Positions 1 to 7,917 of a stretch of DNA of 33,368 nt are shown one piece after another. Below the pieces are notes generated by a model that saw only the letters and a program-made list of their open reading frames with translations, ran no database searches and was not told the origin of the DNA. The stretch is taken from the NCBI GenBank assembly GCA_002840535.1, contig PHBH01000062.1:1-33368 (forward strand). Reading direction: 5' to 3'. Each line of letters opens with the position of its first letter. Position 1 is the stretch's first letter. The translations under genes were made by a program, and so were the position numbers. The stretch is from Deltaproteobacteria bacterium HGW-Deltaproteobacteria-15 (GTDB taxonomy: Bacteria; Desulfobacterota; DSM-4660; Desulfatiglandales; HGW-15).

Positions 1-6
1 GTTTCG

Positions 7-52
7 GGTGTCAGCCCGGTTTTCCTGACACCTGAACACTGAAACCTGAAAC
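7..52. repeat. Heptamer repeat array with flanking inverted repeat
   Basis: Four heptamers in phase run from 25 to 52 (CTGACAC, CTGAACA, CTGAAAC, CTGAAAC). The first also forms the right arm of a hairpin GGTGTCAG/CTGACACC spanning 7-32. The same CTGAACA-type heptamers recur at 16729-16820. This is non-coding spacer upstream of the first gene. The function is unknown; the 3' end of a gene outside the window may lie just before it. Confidence 0.6.
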
Positions 53-130
53 CTCTAACTAGACGAAGTTTCATACAAGGAGTCAGTTAAGCCGCCCGCC
101 GGAGCGGCCGGTTTGATCGAATGTTTCATT

Positions 131-172
131 CGATGTTGGACGTTCGATGTTCGATGTTGGGCGTTCATCCTT
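131..172. repeat. Heptamer array (CGATGTT type) before the first gene
   Basis: Six consecutive 7-bp units share a terminal TT (CGATGTT, GGACGTT, CGATGTT, CGATGTT, GGGCGTT, CATCCTT). The reading frame through them is open and would add 24 residues to the downstream receiver-CBS protein, but the translation is low-complexity and unlike a receiver domain, so the array is read as untranslated leader. It has the same 7-bp periodicity as arrays at 25-52, 16729-16820 and 23190-23224 but a different sequence. Confidence 0.6.
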
Positions 173-192
173 CATTTGATTTGGGGGTGCCT

Positions 193-1110
193 ATGGCAGG
201 GAAGATCAAGGTATTGATGGTCGACGATGAAGAGCAGTTTCGCTCTACCACTTCCAAGATTCTCACCAGAAAAGGTTACGAGACCACCATGGCCGCCAGC
301 GGGGAAGAGGCCATCGAAGCTCTCAAAAAATCCAAGCAGGATGTCGTGATTCTGGACATGAAGATGCCCGGGATGGACGGGAACCAAACCCTTGCGGAAC
401 TCAGAAAGATCGATCCCGATCTGCCTGTCATCATGCTCACAGGGCACGGCACCCTGGACTCCGCGAAGATGTCTCTGAAACGCGGCGCTTTTGATTACCT
501 CAGCAAACCGTGCGATATCGATCTGCTGGCATCGAAGATCAACGATGCGTACGAATTCGGCAAAGGGGGCTTCAAGGAAAAAGAGGAGAAAAAGGCCTCA
601 GATATCATGATCCCTCTGGAGGAGTACACCAGCATCAGCGCGGACAGCACGGTAAAAGATGCAATAGGCGCCCTCAAGAGATCCTATGAGTCCTTTCTCT
701 CCTCGGGAAAGGTCATGGAATACGGGCATCGTTCCATCCTGGTGTTTGACACCAGGGGAAGGCTGTCCGGGATCCTGAGCATTCTGGACCTGATCAAGGC
801 ATTGCGCCCGGCCTACCTGACCGCTCCCAAGCCGTCCATGGCGGATGCCCTTCGGTATTCCACCATGTTCTGGAGCGGTCTTTTCACGTCCCAGGCAAAG
901 GGGCTTGTGAACAAGAAGGTGAGCGACATCATGTCCGAACCGCCCCTTACCATAGAAGAGGACGCAAACCTGATGGAGATCGCCGAGATGATGGTTACGG
1001 AAAAAGCCAGGCGGGTCGCCGTCACCCGAAAAGGAAAGGTGATCGGGGTGGTCCGGGAACAGGAGCTGTTTTTCGAAATTGCGAGGATCGTCTCTGGAAG
1101 CGAATCCTAA
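193..1110 (+). CDS. Response regulator: receiver domain fused to paired CBS domains
   Basis: A cytoplasmic signalling protein of 305 residues. Residues 5-125 form a CheY-like receiver with the acidic pair D11-D12, phospho-acceptor D55 in VVILDMKMPG, the LTGH threonine and the SKPCD lysine. Residues 135-300 form two CBS motifs (one starting around SDIMIPLEE, the second around VSDIMSEPP), a fold that usually binds AMP, ATP or S-adenosylmethionine. There is no DNA-binding domain, so output is probably through protein contact or nucleotide sensing. The start at 193 is preferred over in-frame 121 because a G-rich ribosome binding site lies just upstream and the region before it is a heptamer array. 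The protein is a close paralogue of the one at 14186, with the same D55 position. The SLC13 transporter gene follows after 54 bp and may be cotranscribed. No partner kinase is adjacent in the window. Confidence 0.9.
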   Translation: MAGKIKVLMVDDEEQFRSTTSKILTRKGYETTMAASGEEAIEALKKSKQDVVILDMKMPGMDGNQTLAELRKIDPDLPVIMLTGHGTLDSAKMSLKRGAFDYLSKPCDIDLLASKINDAYEFGKGGFKEKEEKKASDIMIPLEEYTSISADSTVKDAIGALKRSYESFLSSGKVMEYGHRSILVFDTRGRLSGILSILDLIKALRPAYLTAPKPSMADALRYSTMFWSGLFTSQAKGLVNKKVSDIMSEPPLTIEEDANLMEIAEMMVTEKARRVAVTRKGKVIGVVREQELFFEIARIVSGSES

Positions 1111-1164
1111 CTGCAAGGTGGAGTTCTGAATCGATGAAATCTCTCTTTCACAGCGAGGGTCAAA

Positions 1165-3006
1165 ATGGCGGAGGAGCACAAGACAACCGGATATGACAAG
1201 TATGTAAACTGGAAGCTGTTTTTTATCCCCGTTATTGCGTTCTTCATTATTCTAGCAATCCCCACTCCTTATGGAATGAAGGATGTTGGCACTGAAGTGA
1301 AGGTTGGGCCCAAGGCGGTGGCGGACTCCATCACCCAATGGCTGTTTGAGAAGAGCAGCAGCGAGGTTGAACAGTGGCAGCTTCTCACGGCCCAGATGAT
1401 GGAAAGAAACATGAGGATGGGAACCCTGACCAAGGGGGCCTTCCTGAAAAAAGATATCCGATGGGCGCAGAAATACTCCATTTCTGCCGACAGTGTAAAT
1501 TTCAAAAGGATGCGGGATTTCGTTCAGACCATGAGCGACGAAACCTTTCATGAAACCATGAAGAGGGCGCTCAAGTTGAGGCAAACGGATCTCGTCTACG
1601 AGAACTTAAGTCCCGCTGACAGGAGAGTCGCGGAAAAAGGGGCATGGAACATCAAGGTGGCCGTTGGGATGATCGTCATCGTGGTATTCTGCTTCATCAC
1701 GGAGTGCGTCCCTCTCCCCACCGTCTCCTTCCTCATGGGGCTCATCCTGGTCTTCACAGGTGTTCTGGGGAGGGAGGATGCCCCTGCTCTCTACTGGAGC
1801 GACTCGGTCTGGTTCATCATGGGGAGCCTCATGTTCTCCGCGGCCTTCGTGAAAACAGGGGTGGACAAACGCATCTGTCTCATGATGTTCAGGAAGCTTG
1901 CAGCCCCCAATGTGAAGATGATCACCCTGGTGCTTTTCATCGTCATCGCCCCGCTTTCCTCTTTTGTAAGCGACCATGCCCTGGCCGCCATGTTCCTTCC
2001 GGTGGGGATACTGCTCTATCAGAACAGCCTGACCAAGGAGATTCCTGAAGACAAGGAACTGGCCAAGATGCTGATGATCAGTATTGCCATGGCAGCCAAT
2101 GTGGGCGGACCCGGGGCCCCCTCGGGCGGAGCGAGAAACGTGATCATGATGGGGTACCTGAACGACATGTTCGGAATCGACATCGGCTTCTTCCAGTGGA
2201 TGACCTACTGCTACCCCTTTGTTTTCATCATGATCCCTCTTGCCTGGCTCCTGATCAACTGGCGATTCAAACCAAGAATAACGAGCGTGGCCCCTGCCAT
2301 GAAATACCTCCAGGCACAGGTGGAAAGGATGGGCGGGTGGAACCGGAAACAGGTAATGGCGATCATCATCTTCTCGATCATGCTGATCGGCTGGCTCACG
2401 GAAAAAGACCTCTACGATGCCGGGATCATTCCCTTCCGCCTTGGGGTGGGTATACTGGCGGTAGGCGGAGGGGTTGCATTCCTTCTGGCCGGCGTGGTGA
2501 ACTGGAGGAGCTACCAGGAGATCGACTGGGGCGTTGTCTGGCTCTATGCCGGGGCCATCATCTTCGGCAGGACCCTGGACAGCACAGGCGCCGCATATTG
2601 GCTGGCAAGGAGCATAGTGGACGGCCTGACCCCCCTGGGGCTGAGCCAAGGCCTCCCGCTTATGATGACGGGCAGCACCATCACGGCGCTGATCACCAAT
2701 CTCATGGCGGACGGTCCTGCCGCGGCCGCAGTCGGACCGGTGACCATGAGCCTGGCCGGTCTGGCCCACCCGGGAACCAGCTTTGTTCCCTTTATGGCCA
2801 TGGCCACGGCCATGTCCGCATCCTTTGCGTTCTGTCTCATTATCGGGACCCCTCCGAATGCCATTGTCTATGCGAGCGGGTACCTGGATGCGAAGGACTT
2901 CCTGAGAGTAGGAGCCATTCTGTGGGTAGCGGCGCTCCTGGTCGTCGGCCTGCTTGCCGGGGCTTACTGGAGTCTGAGGGGATTCGGCGCCCTTCCCGAT
3001 TTTTAA
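1165..3006 (+). CDS. SLC13/DASS-family anion transporter, divergent
   Basis: A 613-residue inner-membrane permease of the divalent anion:sodium symporter family, whose members move di- and tricarboxylates, sulfate or related anions. After a first helix at about residues 17-35 comes an insert of roughly 125 mostly polar residues before ITECVPLPTVSFLMG, which matches the conserved ITEAVPLP start of the family core. The C-terminal GTPPNAIVYASG is also typical. The two Ser-Asn-Thr signatures that bind sodium and substrate in characterised DASS proteins are altered: S269-D270-H271 in the first hairpin and T511-N512-L513 in the second. Family membership is therefore clear but substrate and sodium coupling are not. 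It is longer than usual (about 460-500 residues) because of the insert. The ribosome binding site GAGGG is close to the start. It lies between a receiver-CBS gene and small membrane-protein genes. Confidence 0.85.
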   Translation: MAEEHKTTGYDKYVNWKLFFIPVIAFFIILAIPTPYGMKDVGTEVKVGPKAVADSITQWLFEKSSSEVEQWQLLTAQMMERNMRMGTLTKGAFLKKDIRWAQKYSISADSVNFKRMRDFVQTMSDETFHETMKRALKLRQTDLVYENLSPADRRVAEKGAWNIKVAVGMIVIVVFCFITECVPLPTVSFLMGLILVFTGVLGREDAPALYWSDSVWFIMGSLMFSAAFVKTGVDKRICLMMFRKLAAPNVKMITLVLFIVIAPLSSFVSDHALAAMFLPVGILLYQNSLTKEIPEDKELAKMLMISIAMAANVGGPGAPSGGARNVIMMGYLNDMFGIDIGFFQWMTYCYPFVFIMIPLAWLLINWRFKPRITSVAPAMKYLQAQVERMGGWNRKQVMAIIIFSIMLIGWLTEKDLYDAGIIPFRLGVGILAVGGGVAFLLAGVVNWRSYQEIDWGVVWLYAGAIIFGRTLDSTGAAYWLARSIVDGLTPLGLSQGLPLMMTGSTITALITNLMADGPAAAAVGPVTMSLAGLAHPGTSFVPFMAMATAMSASFAFCLIIGTPPNAIVYASGYLDAKDFLRVGAILWVAALLVVGLLAGAYWSLRGFGALPDF

Positions 3007-3135
3007 GGATGACCGGAACAAATTGAAATGACATGAAAGTGTGCTTTCCCAATTTGGGGACCGGAAGCGAGGCACACTGTAAACGGAGATCATTCCATAA
3101 AAGAAGGCGACCAAAAAAGGAAGTGGTTTTACCAT

Positions 3136-3246
3136 ATGGATGGAAAGACCTACTTCGACAGGAAAACCGAGAAGGGGGTTTTTTTCATCCTGACCATTCT
3201 GGTCGTTTGCTATTTCATTCTGGAGCGGCTGGGTCTTTTCGGGTAA
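3136..3246 (+). CDS. Possible 36-residue single-helix membrane peptide
   Basis: The ATG at 3136 opens 36 codons ending in TAA at 3244-3246. The peptide has a charged N-terminus (MDGKTYFDRKTEKG) and one hydrophobic helix (VFFILTILVVCYFIL), then a short basic tail. AAGGAAG lies about 12 bp upstream, slightly far for a ribosome binding site. It fills the gap between the SLC13 gene and the Yip1-domain gene in the same direction, ending 8 bp before the latter. It could be a small accessory subunit of the transporter. Calling it real rests on composition, spacing and context only. Confidence 0.5.
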   Translation: MDGKTYFDRKTEKGVFFILTILVVCYFILERLGLFG

Positions 3247-3254
3247 AGAAAGTT

Positions 3255-3794
3255 ATGAACGAAGATCTTCCTCGAGGAGGCAATTTCTCACGATCCTTTT
3301 ACATGGGGGCGGTCAAGACGCTCGTCATGAAGCCTGGGGATTTCTTCGCGGAAATCCCGGAATCCCCCGGCTTCAGGAAACCTTTTCTTTTCCTTCTCAC
3401 CTCCGGCTTTATTCTCGCAGCATTGAGGACCCCTTTTGTGCCCGGAGGGTCCATCCCTATGGCCCTCATTATTCTGATCAATGGATTGGCAATGCCGGTC
3501 GTCAGCGCTGTGATCGGGTACGGGATCATATTTGTCGCGATGAAGAGAAAGCTGTCCTGGCCAAGGATGCTTGCCCTCTATGCCTATGCTTCGGGAATTA
3601 CCTATCTCATTTCCTGGCTCCCCCTCGCCACATGGATCGGGGAGCCTTGGAAATGGATACTCATAGGCATCGGCCTGGTACGAGGTTTCGGTTTGAGCCG
3701 CGGCCAGGCCGTGGGCGTCGTTGCAGGCTCCATTCTCGTGATCATCCTCCTCTATTCCTTCCTGTCTTCCATATTTGGGCTCTTCAGAGCATAG
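3255..3794 (+). CDS. Yip1-domain integral membrane protein
   Basis: A 179-residue membrane protein. After a polar N-terminus of about 35 residues with FFAEIPES, resembling the pre-helix motif of bacterial Yip1 (PF04893) proteins, it has about five hydrophobic helices (PFLFLLTSGFILAAL; MALIILINGLAMPVVSAVIGYGIIFVA; MLALYAYASGITYLISWLPL; WKWILIGIGLVRGFGLS; VVAGSILVIILLYSFL). The role of bacterial Yip1 proteins is poorly known. The start at 3255 is chosen because an in-frame upstream extension (from 3033) would overlap the preceding short ORF and is low-complexity and basic. It is probably the last gene of the 1165-3794 unit. Confidence 0.75.
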   Translation: MNEDLPRGGNFSRSFYMGAVKTLVMKPGDFFAEIPESPGFRKPFLFLLTSGFILAALRTPFVPGGSIPMALIILINGLAMPVVSAVIGYGIIFVAMKRKLSWPRMLALYAYASGITYLISWLPLATWIGEPWKWILIGIGLVRGFGLSRGQAVGVVAGSILVIILLYSFLSSIFGLFRA

Positions 3795-3907
3795 GCGAGC
3801 GGGACCCTTCTTTCACCCCAGTTTAAAGTTGCAAAAATCCAAGAAAAAGAAAATGATAATGCCCGTTTCCGGCCGCGCTAAAAGGAGCGGATCCGGATCT
3901 ATCGCGT

Positions 3908-6037
3908 ATGAACGCCGAACATCGTCCCAGGATCAACAGAAATGTGCTTTTCTTCGTCTCCGGCATAGCACTCATCTTTATGCTGGCAGGCGCCGCTCTG
4001 GGTCTCTGGTCTGCCAGGGAGCTGAGAGAGACGGTGGCGGATCAGTTCAATCAGCAGCAACTTGCCGTCGCCCGACACGTTGCGAACCTTATTGAAAGAC
4101 AGATGGTCTTCCTGAAAAGGGAAATCCTTTACCTCCGCGAACGATCCGCTTCGCACCTCATGCACCCCGACGCTTTACAGGAAATCGTTCAGAATACCTT
4201 TCAGAGGGTGCTGGAGAGCGGGGTCTGGAGAATAGAGCTCGTTGAAAATGTTACCCGCAAGAACTACGTATTCACCCCCTTCCAACGCCCGTCCGCAAAA
4301 GAGGTGGATGAGGCCAGGCTGCTGGCTCTTCCCGATCCCGGAGAAATGAACGATCAGGATATCTGGATTTCCGAGGCAGAATCCAGGCCGTTCGGAATCG
4401 GTATCGTCCTCGCTGCCTCTCTTCCCGGAGAATCCCCGCGGCTGCTGCTGTTCAACGTGAATATCTCCTGGTTTCTCACCCCGTTTCTCAGTGAAATCCG
4501 TTCAGGAAGAACCGGGTATGCATGGCTTATAGACGATCAGGGGAGATTTCTCTACCACCCCAACACGGAGTTCGTAGGGAAAAGCGCATTCACCGTGCGG
4601 GAGGAAAAATTTCCGGGCTCAAGCTTCGGGATCATCCAGTTTATCCAGAAGGAGAGGATGATAGAAGGTGAAACCGGGTCCGGTTACTATTACTCGGGGT
4701 GGCACAGGGGGATCACAGGGAACATCAAGAAACTGATCGCCTACTGCCCTCTCATTCTCCCCGTATCCCAGCCGAAGAAATGGTCCGTGGCCGTAGTGGC
4801 GCCTACTTCCGAGATAGAGGATTCGGTCCACCGGGGCTATCTCAGACTCTTTTTCCTTCAGGGGCTGGTGATCATGGTGATTCTGGTCAGCGCCGCCGCC
4901 GTGCTCTTTTTCGAAATGAAGTGGTCCCGGTCTTTGGAGAGGAGGGTCGACCAGAGAACGGAGGATCTCAAGAAATCGGAAGAGAAATACCGGTCGCTGG
5001 TCGAAAGTGCGGAGGACTTCATTTTCACCGTGGATTCCGATGGAGTCTTCCAGTCCATGAACAGCTTTACCGCGAACTTCTTTGGCGGCCGTCCGGAAGA
5101 ATTCATTGGAAAAAAGCTTTCAGCCCTTTTTTCCGAAGAACTCGCCGGAAAACAATCCGAAGCGGTAAGGCAGGTCCATGCCGTGGGAAAGAGCGTCCGG
5201 AACGAATTGGAGGTGGACATCGGGGATCACAAAATCTGGTTGAGCGCCAATTTCATGCCCCTGAAAGATGAAGACGGCGGTGTCACTTCAGTGCTCTGCA
5301 TTGCGAGGGACATTACGGAAAACAAGAACCTGGAAAGACAGCTCATCAATACCGAAAAGCTCGCCTCCATGGGGACTCTTGCAGCCGGGGTTGCCCACGA
5401 AGTCAACAACCCGCTCGGGGTGATCCTGGGTTTTTGCGATCTCCTTTTACGAAAGACGGACAAGAAATCTCAGGACTACGAGGACTTGAAGACCATAGAA
5501 AGACAAGGACTTCACTGCAAACAGGTGGTGGAAAACCTGCTGAGTTTTGCCCGGCTCGGTGAAGGCGATTCCGATGCGGCCGATCTGAATGAGTGCGTTC
5601 AGGATATCATCAAGGTGGTCAAGCACACCCTGGATATGCACGATATCGAACTGGTCCTCTCGCTCGCAGAGGATCTCCCTTCTGTGAAGGGGGATGCGAG
5701 ACAGCTCCAGCAGGTATTTCTGAACCTCATCAATAATGCCGTGTCAGCCATGCCGGAGGGGGGCTCCCTGAAGATCAGGACCTTTCTGGAAAGGCACACC
5801 CGGAGGGCGGTGATTCAGATTCAGGACGACGGCGTCGGAATCCTGGAGGAGGACAAGGACCGCATCTTTGAGCCGTTTTTCACCACCAAGCCCGAGGGGG
5901 AGGGCACCGGCCTGGGGCTTTTTGTGAGCTATGGGATCATTACCAAATATGGGGGCGCCATCGATTTTGTAAGCCATCGATCGGCGTTGAAGCCGCGAGG
6001 GACCACTTTTACAATAAAGTTGCTGACGGAGGCATAA
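3908..6037 (+). CDS. Membrane sensor histidine kinase (Cache-PAS-HisKA-HATPase)
   Basis: A 709-residue sensor kinase. A helix at about residues 13-35 and another at about 316-338 flank a periplasmic sensing region of some 280 residues of the Cache type (SGRTGYAWLIDDQGRFLYHP is a typical Cache segment). A PAS domain follows at about 360-475 (SLVESAEDFIFTVDSDG), then a HisKA domain with H497 in AAGVAHEVNNPLG, the N box NLINNAVSAM, and glycine-rich boxes DDGVGI and GEGTGLGL. All catalytic motifs are intact. Cache domains often bind small carboxylates or amino acids, so an organic acid signal is plausible but unproven. The NtrC-type regulator at 6258 is the likely partner, although 220 bp with an inverted-repeat element separate them. 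Confidence 0.93.
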   Translation: MNAEHRPRINRNVLFFVSGIALIFMLAGAALGLWSARELRETVADQFNQQQLAVARHVANLIERQMVFLKREILYLRERSASHLMHPDALQEIVQNTFQRVLESGVWRIELVENVTRKNYVFTPFQRPSAKEVDEARLLALPDPGEMNDQDIWISEAESRPFGIGIVLAASLPGESPRLLLFNVNISWFLTPFLSEIRSGRTGYAWLIDDQGRFLYHPNTEFVGKSAFTVREEKFPGSSFGIIQFIQKERMIEGETGSGYYYSGWHRGITGNIKKLIAYCPLILPVSQPKKWSVAVVAPTSEIEDSVHRGYLRLFFLQGLVIMVILVSAAAVLFFEMKWSRSLERRVDQRTEDLKKSEEKYRSLVESAEDFIFTVDSDGVFQSMNSFTANFFGGRPEEFIGKKLSALFSEELAGKQSEAVRQVHAVGKSVRNELEVDIGDHKIWLSANFMPLKDEDGGVTSVLCIARDITENKNLERQLINTEKLASMGTLAAGVAHEVNNPLGVILGFCDLLLRKTDKKSQDYEDLKTIERQGLHCKQVVENLLSFARLGEGDSDAADLNECVQDIIKVVKHTLDMHDIELVLSLAEDLPSVKGDARQLQQVFLNLINNAVSAMPEGGSLKIRTFLERHTRRAVIQIQDDGVGILEEDKDRIFEPFFTTKPEGEGTGLGLFVSYGIITKYGGAIDFVSHRSALKPRGTTFTIKLLTEA

Positions 6038-6119
6038 GATTTCTCCCTCCCGCCCGCGGGCGGGGGGTCGAAATGGCAATCTTGTACGAATTTTTATGAT
6101 TCCTAAACACCCTTTTCGT

Positions 6120-6246
6120 GCGGATTGCTCAAAAATGCCTAGATGCAAGGCGCCCGAAATGCCGAGGAGTGAGGTGTACAGATTAGTACGCCGCAACGAC
6201 GCGGAATGAGGGCAACGCCGCAGATGGGCGTTTTTCAGCAATCCGC
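6120..6246. repeat. MITE-like inverted-repeat element
   Basis: About 127 bp bounded by terminal inverted repeats of 20 bp: GCGGATTGCTCAAAAATGCC at 6120-6139 and its near-exact complement at 6227-6246 (18 of 20 positions match). The interior contains shorter complementary stretches and a GTACAGATTAGTAC core. No protein is encoded. The right end stops just before GGAGGAAG, the ribosome binding site of the downstream regulator. It resembles short non-autonomous mobile repeats seen between genes of related deltaproteobacteria, but no second copy occurs in this window. Confidence 0.65.
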
Positions 6247-6257
6247 CGGAGGAAGAT

Positions 6258-7664
6258 ATGGCGGGTAGAATCCTAATAGTGGACGATGAAAAGGACATGC
6301 TTGTCCTTCTGCAGAGGATCATCTCTGAAGAAAGCGAACATCAGGTGGTCACGGAGTCCAATCCCCAGCGCGCGCTTCAGCTGTTCAGGGAAAATCCGTT
6401 CGATCTCGTGATTACGGATTTGAAGATGCCGAAGATGGACGGCATCCGGCTCCTGGAGGATGTGCGGAAGGCGAATTCGGATGTCTCGGTGATCATTCTC
6501 ACGGCGTATGCCACAATCGAGACCGCGGTTGAGGCTATCCAGAAGGGCGCCTTCGACTACATCACAAAACCATTCAGGCGGGAGCGCATACTCCTGACAG
6601 TGACAAAGGCAATGCAGTGGCAGGAACTGGTGCGCGAAAACAAGTCCTTGCGCCAGGCATTGGAAGCAAAGGAGAGCAACCCCCATTTGCTTGGCTCCAC
6701 GCCGGTGATGAAGGATCTGATGGAAAGGGTGAGGCAGGTTGCTCCCACCATGGCCACTGTGCTGATCACGGGCGCAAGCGGTACAGGGAAAGAACTGGTA
6801 GCCAGTGCCGTGCACCAGAACAGCCTCAGAAGCACAAAAAAATTCGTGACCGTGAACTGCACGGCCATTCCGGAACAGGTGATCGAAAGCGAGCTCTTCG
6901 GCCACTTGAAAGGGGCCTTCACCGGTGCATGGAAAGACAAGAGGGGGCTGGTGGAAGAGGCGCACGAAGGCACTCTCTTCCTGGACGAGATCGGGGATCT
7001 GAACCCCAATATGCAGACCAAGCTGCTGCGGCTCCTGCAGGAAGGGGAGTACAAGCCTGTGGGAAGCGTGGTGACCAGAAAGGCGGATATCCGCTTCATT
7101 GCCGCCACCAATCACAACCTGAAGTCCGACATCAATGAGAAACGATTCAGAGAAGACCTCTATTACCGGCTCAATGTCATTCACGTGGAACTCCCTCCTC
7201 TCAGGGAGAGGAAGAAGGACATCCCCCTGCTGAGCCATCATTTCCTGAAAAAGTACGCGCAAATGAATCATAAAGACGTTCAGGAGATCTCGCCTGAGGC
7301 CATTCACCTCCTCATGTCAAGGGAATACCCTGGCAATGTCAGAGAGCTCGAAAACATCATTGAACGGGGGGTCATTTTCTGCACATCGGGCACACTGAAT
7401 GTAAAGGATCTGCAATTAGACACCGAAGAGCCGGCCTTTTATCCCGAAGTCGGCGCCGAAATGGGCAAACTTTCCTTCAAGGATGCCAAGGACAGGATGA
7501 TCAGCCGTTTTCATAATCTCTACATCATGTCCCTTCTGCGGGAGAGCGGGGGCAACATCAGCAAAGCCGCTGAAATGGCGGGGATACAACGGCAGTATCT
7601 CCATCGTCTGATGAAAGAAGCGGGCATAGAGGCAGAGCAGTTCAGGGACAAGGAGGGAACGTAG
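6258..7664 (+). CDS. NtrC-family sigma-54 transcriptional activator
   Basis: A 468-residue response regulator with three domains: receiver (residues 1-120, phospho-acceptor D54 in VITDLKMPKMDG, LTAY and TKPF motifs), AAA+ activator domain (about 145-380) with Walker A GASGTGKE near residue 171, GAFTGA at 219-224 for contact with sigma-54, Walker B GTLFLDEIGD and the R-finger region, and a C-terminal Fis-type helix-turn-helix (GGNISKAAEMAGIQRQYLHRLMKEAG). It hydrolyses ATP to open promoters bound by RNA polymerase with sigma-54. GGAGG sits 6 bp before the ATG. Its likely input is the kinase at 3908; candidate targets are the sigma-54-like elements at 8652 and 19315. The gene ends 4 bp from a convergent CBS gene, with no terminator between them. 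Confidence 0.95.
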   Translation: MAGRILIVDDEKDMLVLLQRIISEESEHQVVTESNPQRALQLFRENPFDLVITDLKMPKMDGIRLLEDVRKANSDVSVIILTAYATIETAVEAIQKGAFDYITKPFRRERILLTVTKAMQWQELVRENKSLRQALEAKESNPHLLGSTPVMKDLMERVRQVAPTMATVLITGASGTGKELVASAVHQNSLRSTKKFVTVNCTAIPEQVIESELFGHLKGAFTGAWKDKRGLVEEAHEGTLFLDEIGDLNPNMQTKLLRLLQEGEYKPVGSVVTRKADIRFIAATNHNLKSDINEKRFREDLYYRLNVIHVELPPLRERKKDIPLLSHHFLKKYAQMNHKDVQEISPEAIHLLMSREYPGNVRELENIIERGVIFCTSGTLNVKDLQLDTEEPAFYPEVGAEMGKLSFKDAKDRMISRFHNLYIMSLLRESGGNISKAAEMAGIQRQYLHRLMKEAGIEAEQFRDKEGT

Positions 7665-7668
7665 AACT

Positions 7669-7917
7669 TTACTCCAGCGGCTTCAGCATGGGGGCATGTT
7701 TGCCCTTCCATGATCTGAGCCCCAGCTTCTCAAAGGCATCCTCGAGTCTTACCATCCCTATGGGCCGTTGATTGCTCACCACGGCCACACACTTGAGATT
7801 CTTGGTTACCATCAGCTCTATGGCATGAACGATTTTCTCGTCCGGACCGACCGACGGCTCCAACGGCACTACCTCGTTGTACGGGAGAAGAATATCTGAG
7901 ACTCGCTTACGCTTCAT
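7669..7917 (-). CDS. Small single-CBS-domain protein
   Basis: An 82-residue protein from the ATG at 7915-7917. Its pattern (VSDILLPYNEVVPLEPSVGPDEKIVHAIELMV...VAVVSNQRPIGMVRLEDAFEKLG) is that of one CBS motif pairing a DIL/DIM loop with the V-V-x-x-x-x-x-I-G-M-V-R core. CBS motifs normally work as pairs, so this one would have to dimerise or complement another CBS protein, such as those at 193 and 14186. An in-frame extension to 8016 exists but adds non-CBS sequence with no clear ribosome binding site; GGAAG lies about 13 bp upstream of the chosen start. The stop codon is 4 bp from the end of the sigma-54 activator gene on the other strand, so transcripts overlap unless stopped early. Confidence 0.7.
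   Translation of the reverse strand: MKRKRVSDILLPYNEVVPLEPSVGPDEKIVHAIELMVTKNLKCVAVVSNQRPIGMVRLEDAFEKLGLRSWKGKHAPMLKPLE

Noticed and set aside
121..192. Upstream start for the first receiver-CBS gene
   Set aside because: The added 24 residues are encoded by a heptamer array, and a better ribosome binding site precedes the ATG at 193.
1606..3135. Long minus-strand open frame (509 codons)
   Set aside because: It is antisense to the SLC13 transporter, is rich in H, G and D repeats of low-complexity type, and has no domain. It is a shadow of high-GC codon use.
6073..6088. TGGCAATCTTGT as a third sigma-54 promoter
   Set aside because: The distance between the GG and the next GC/GA dinucleotide does not fit the required 10 bp.
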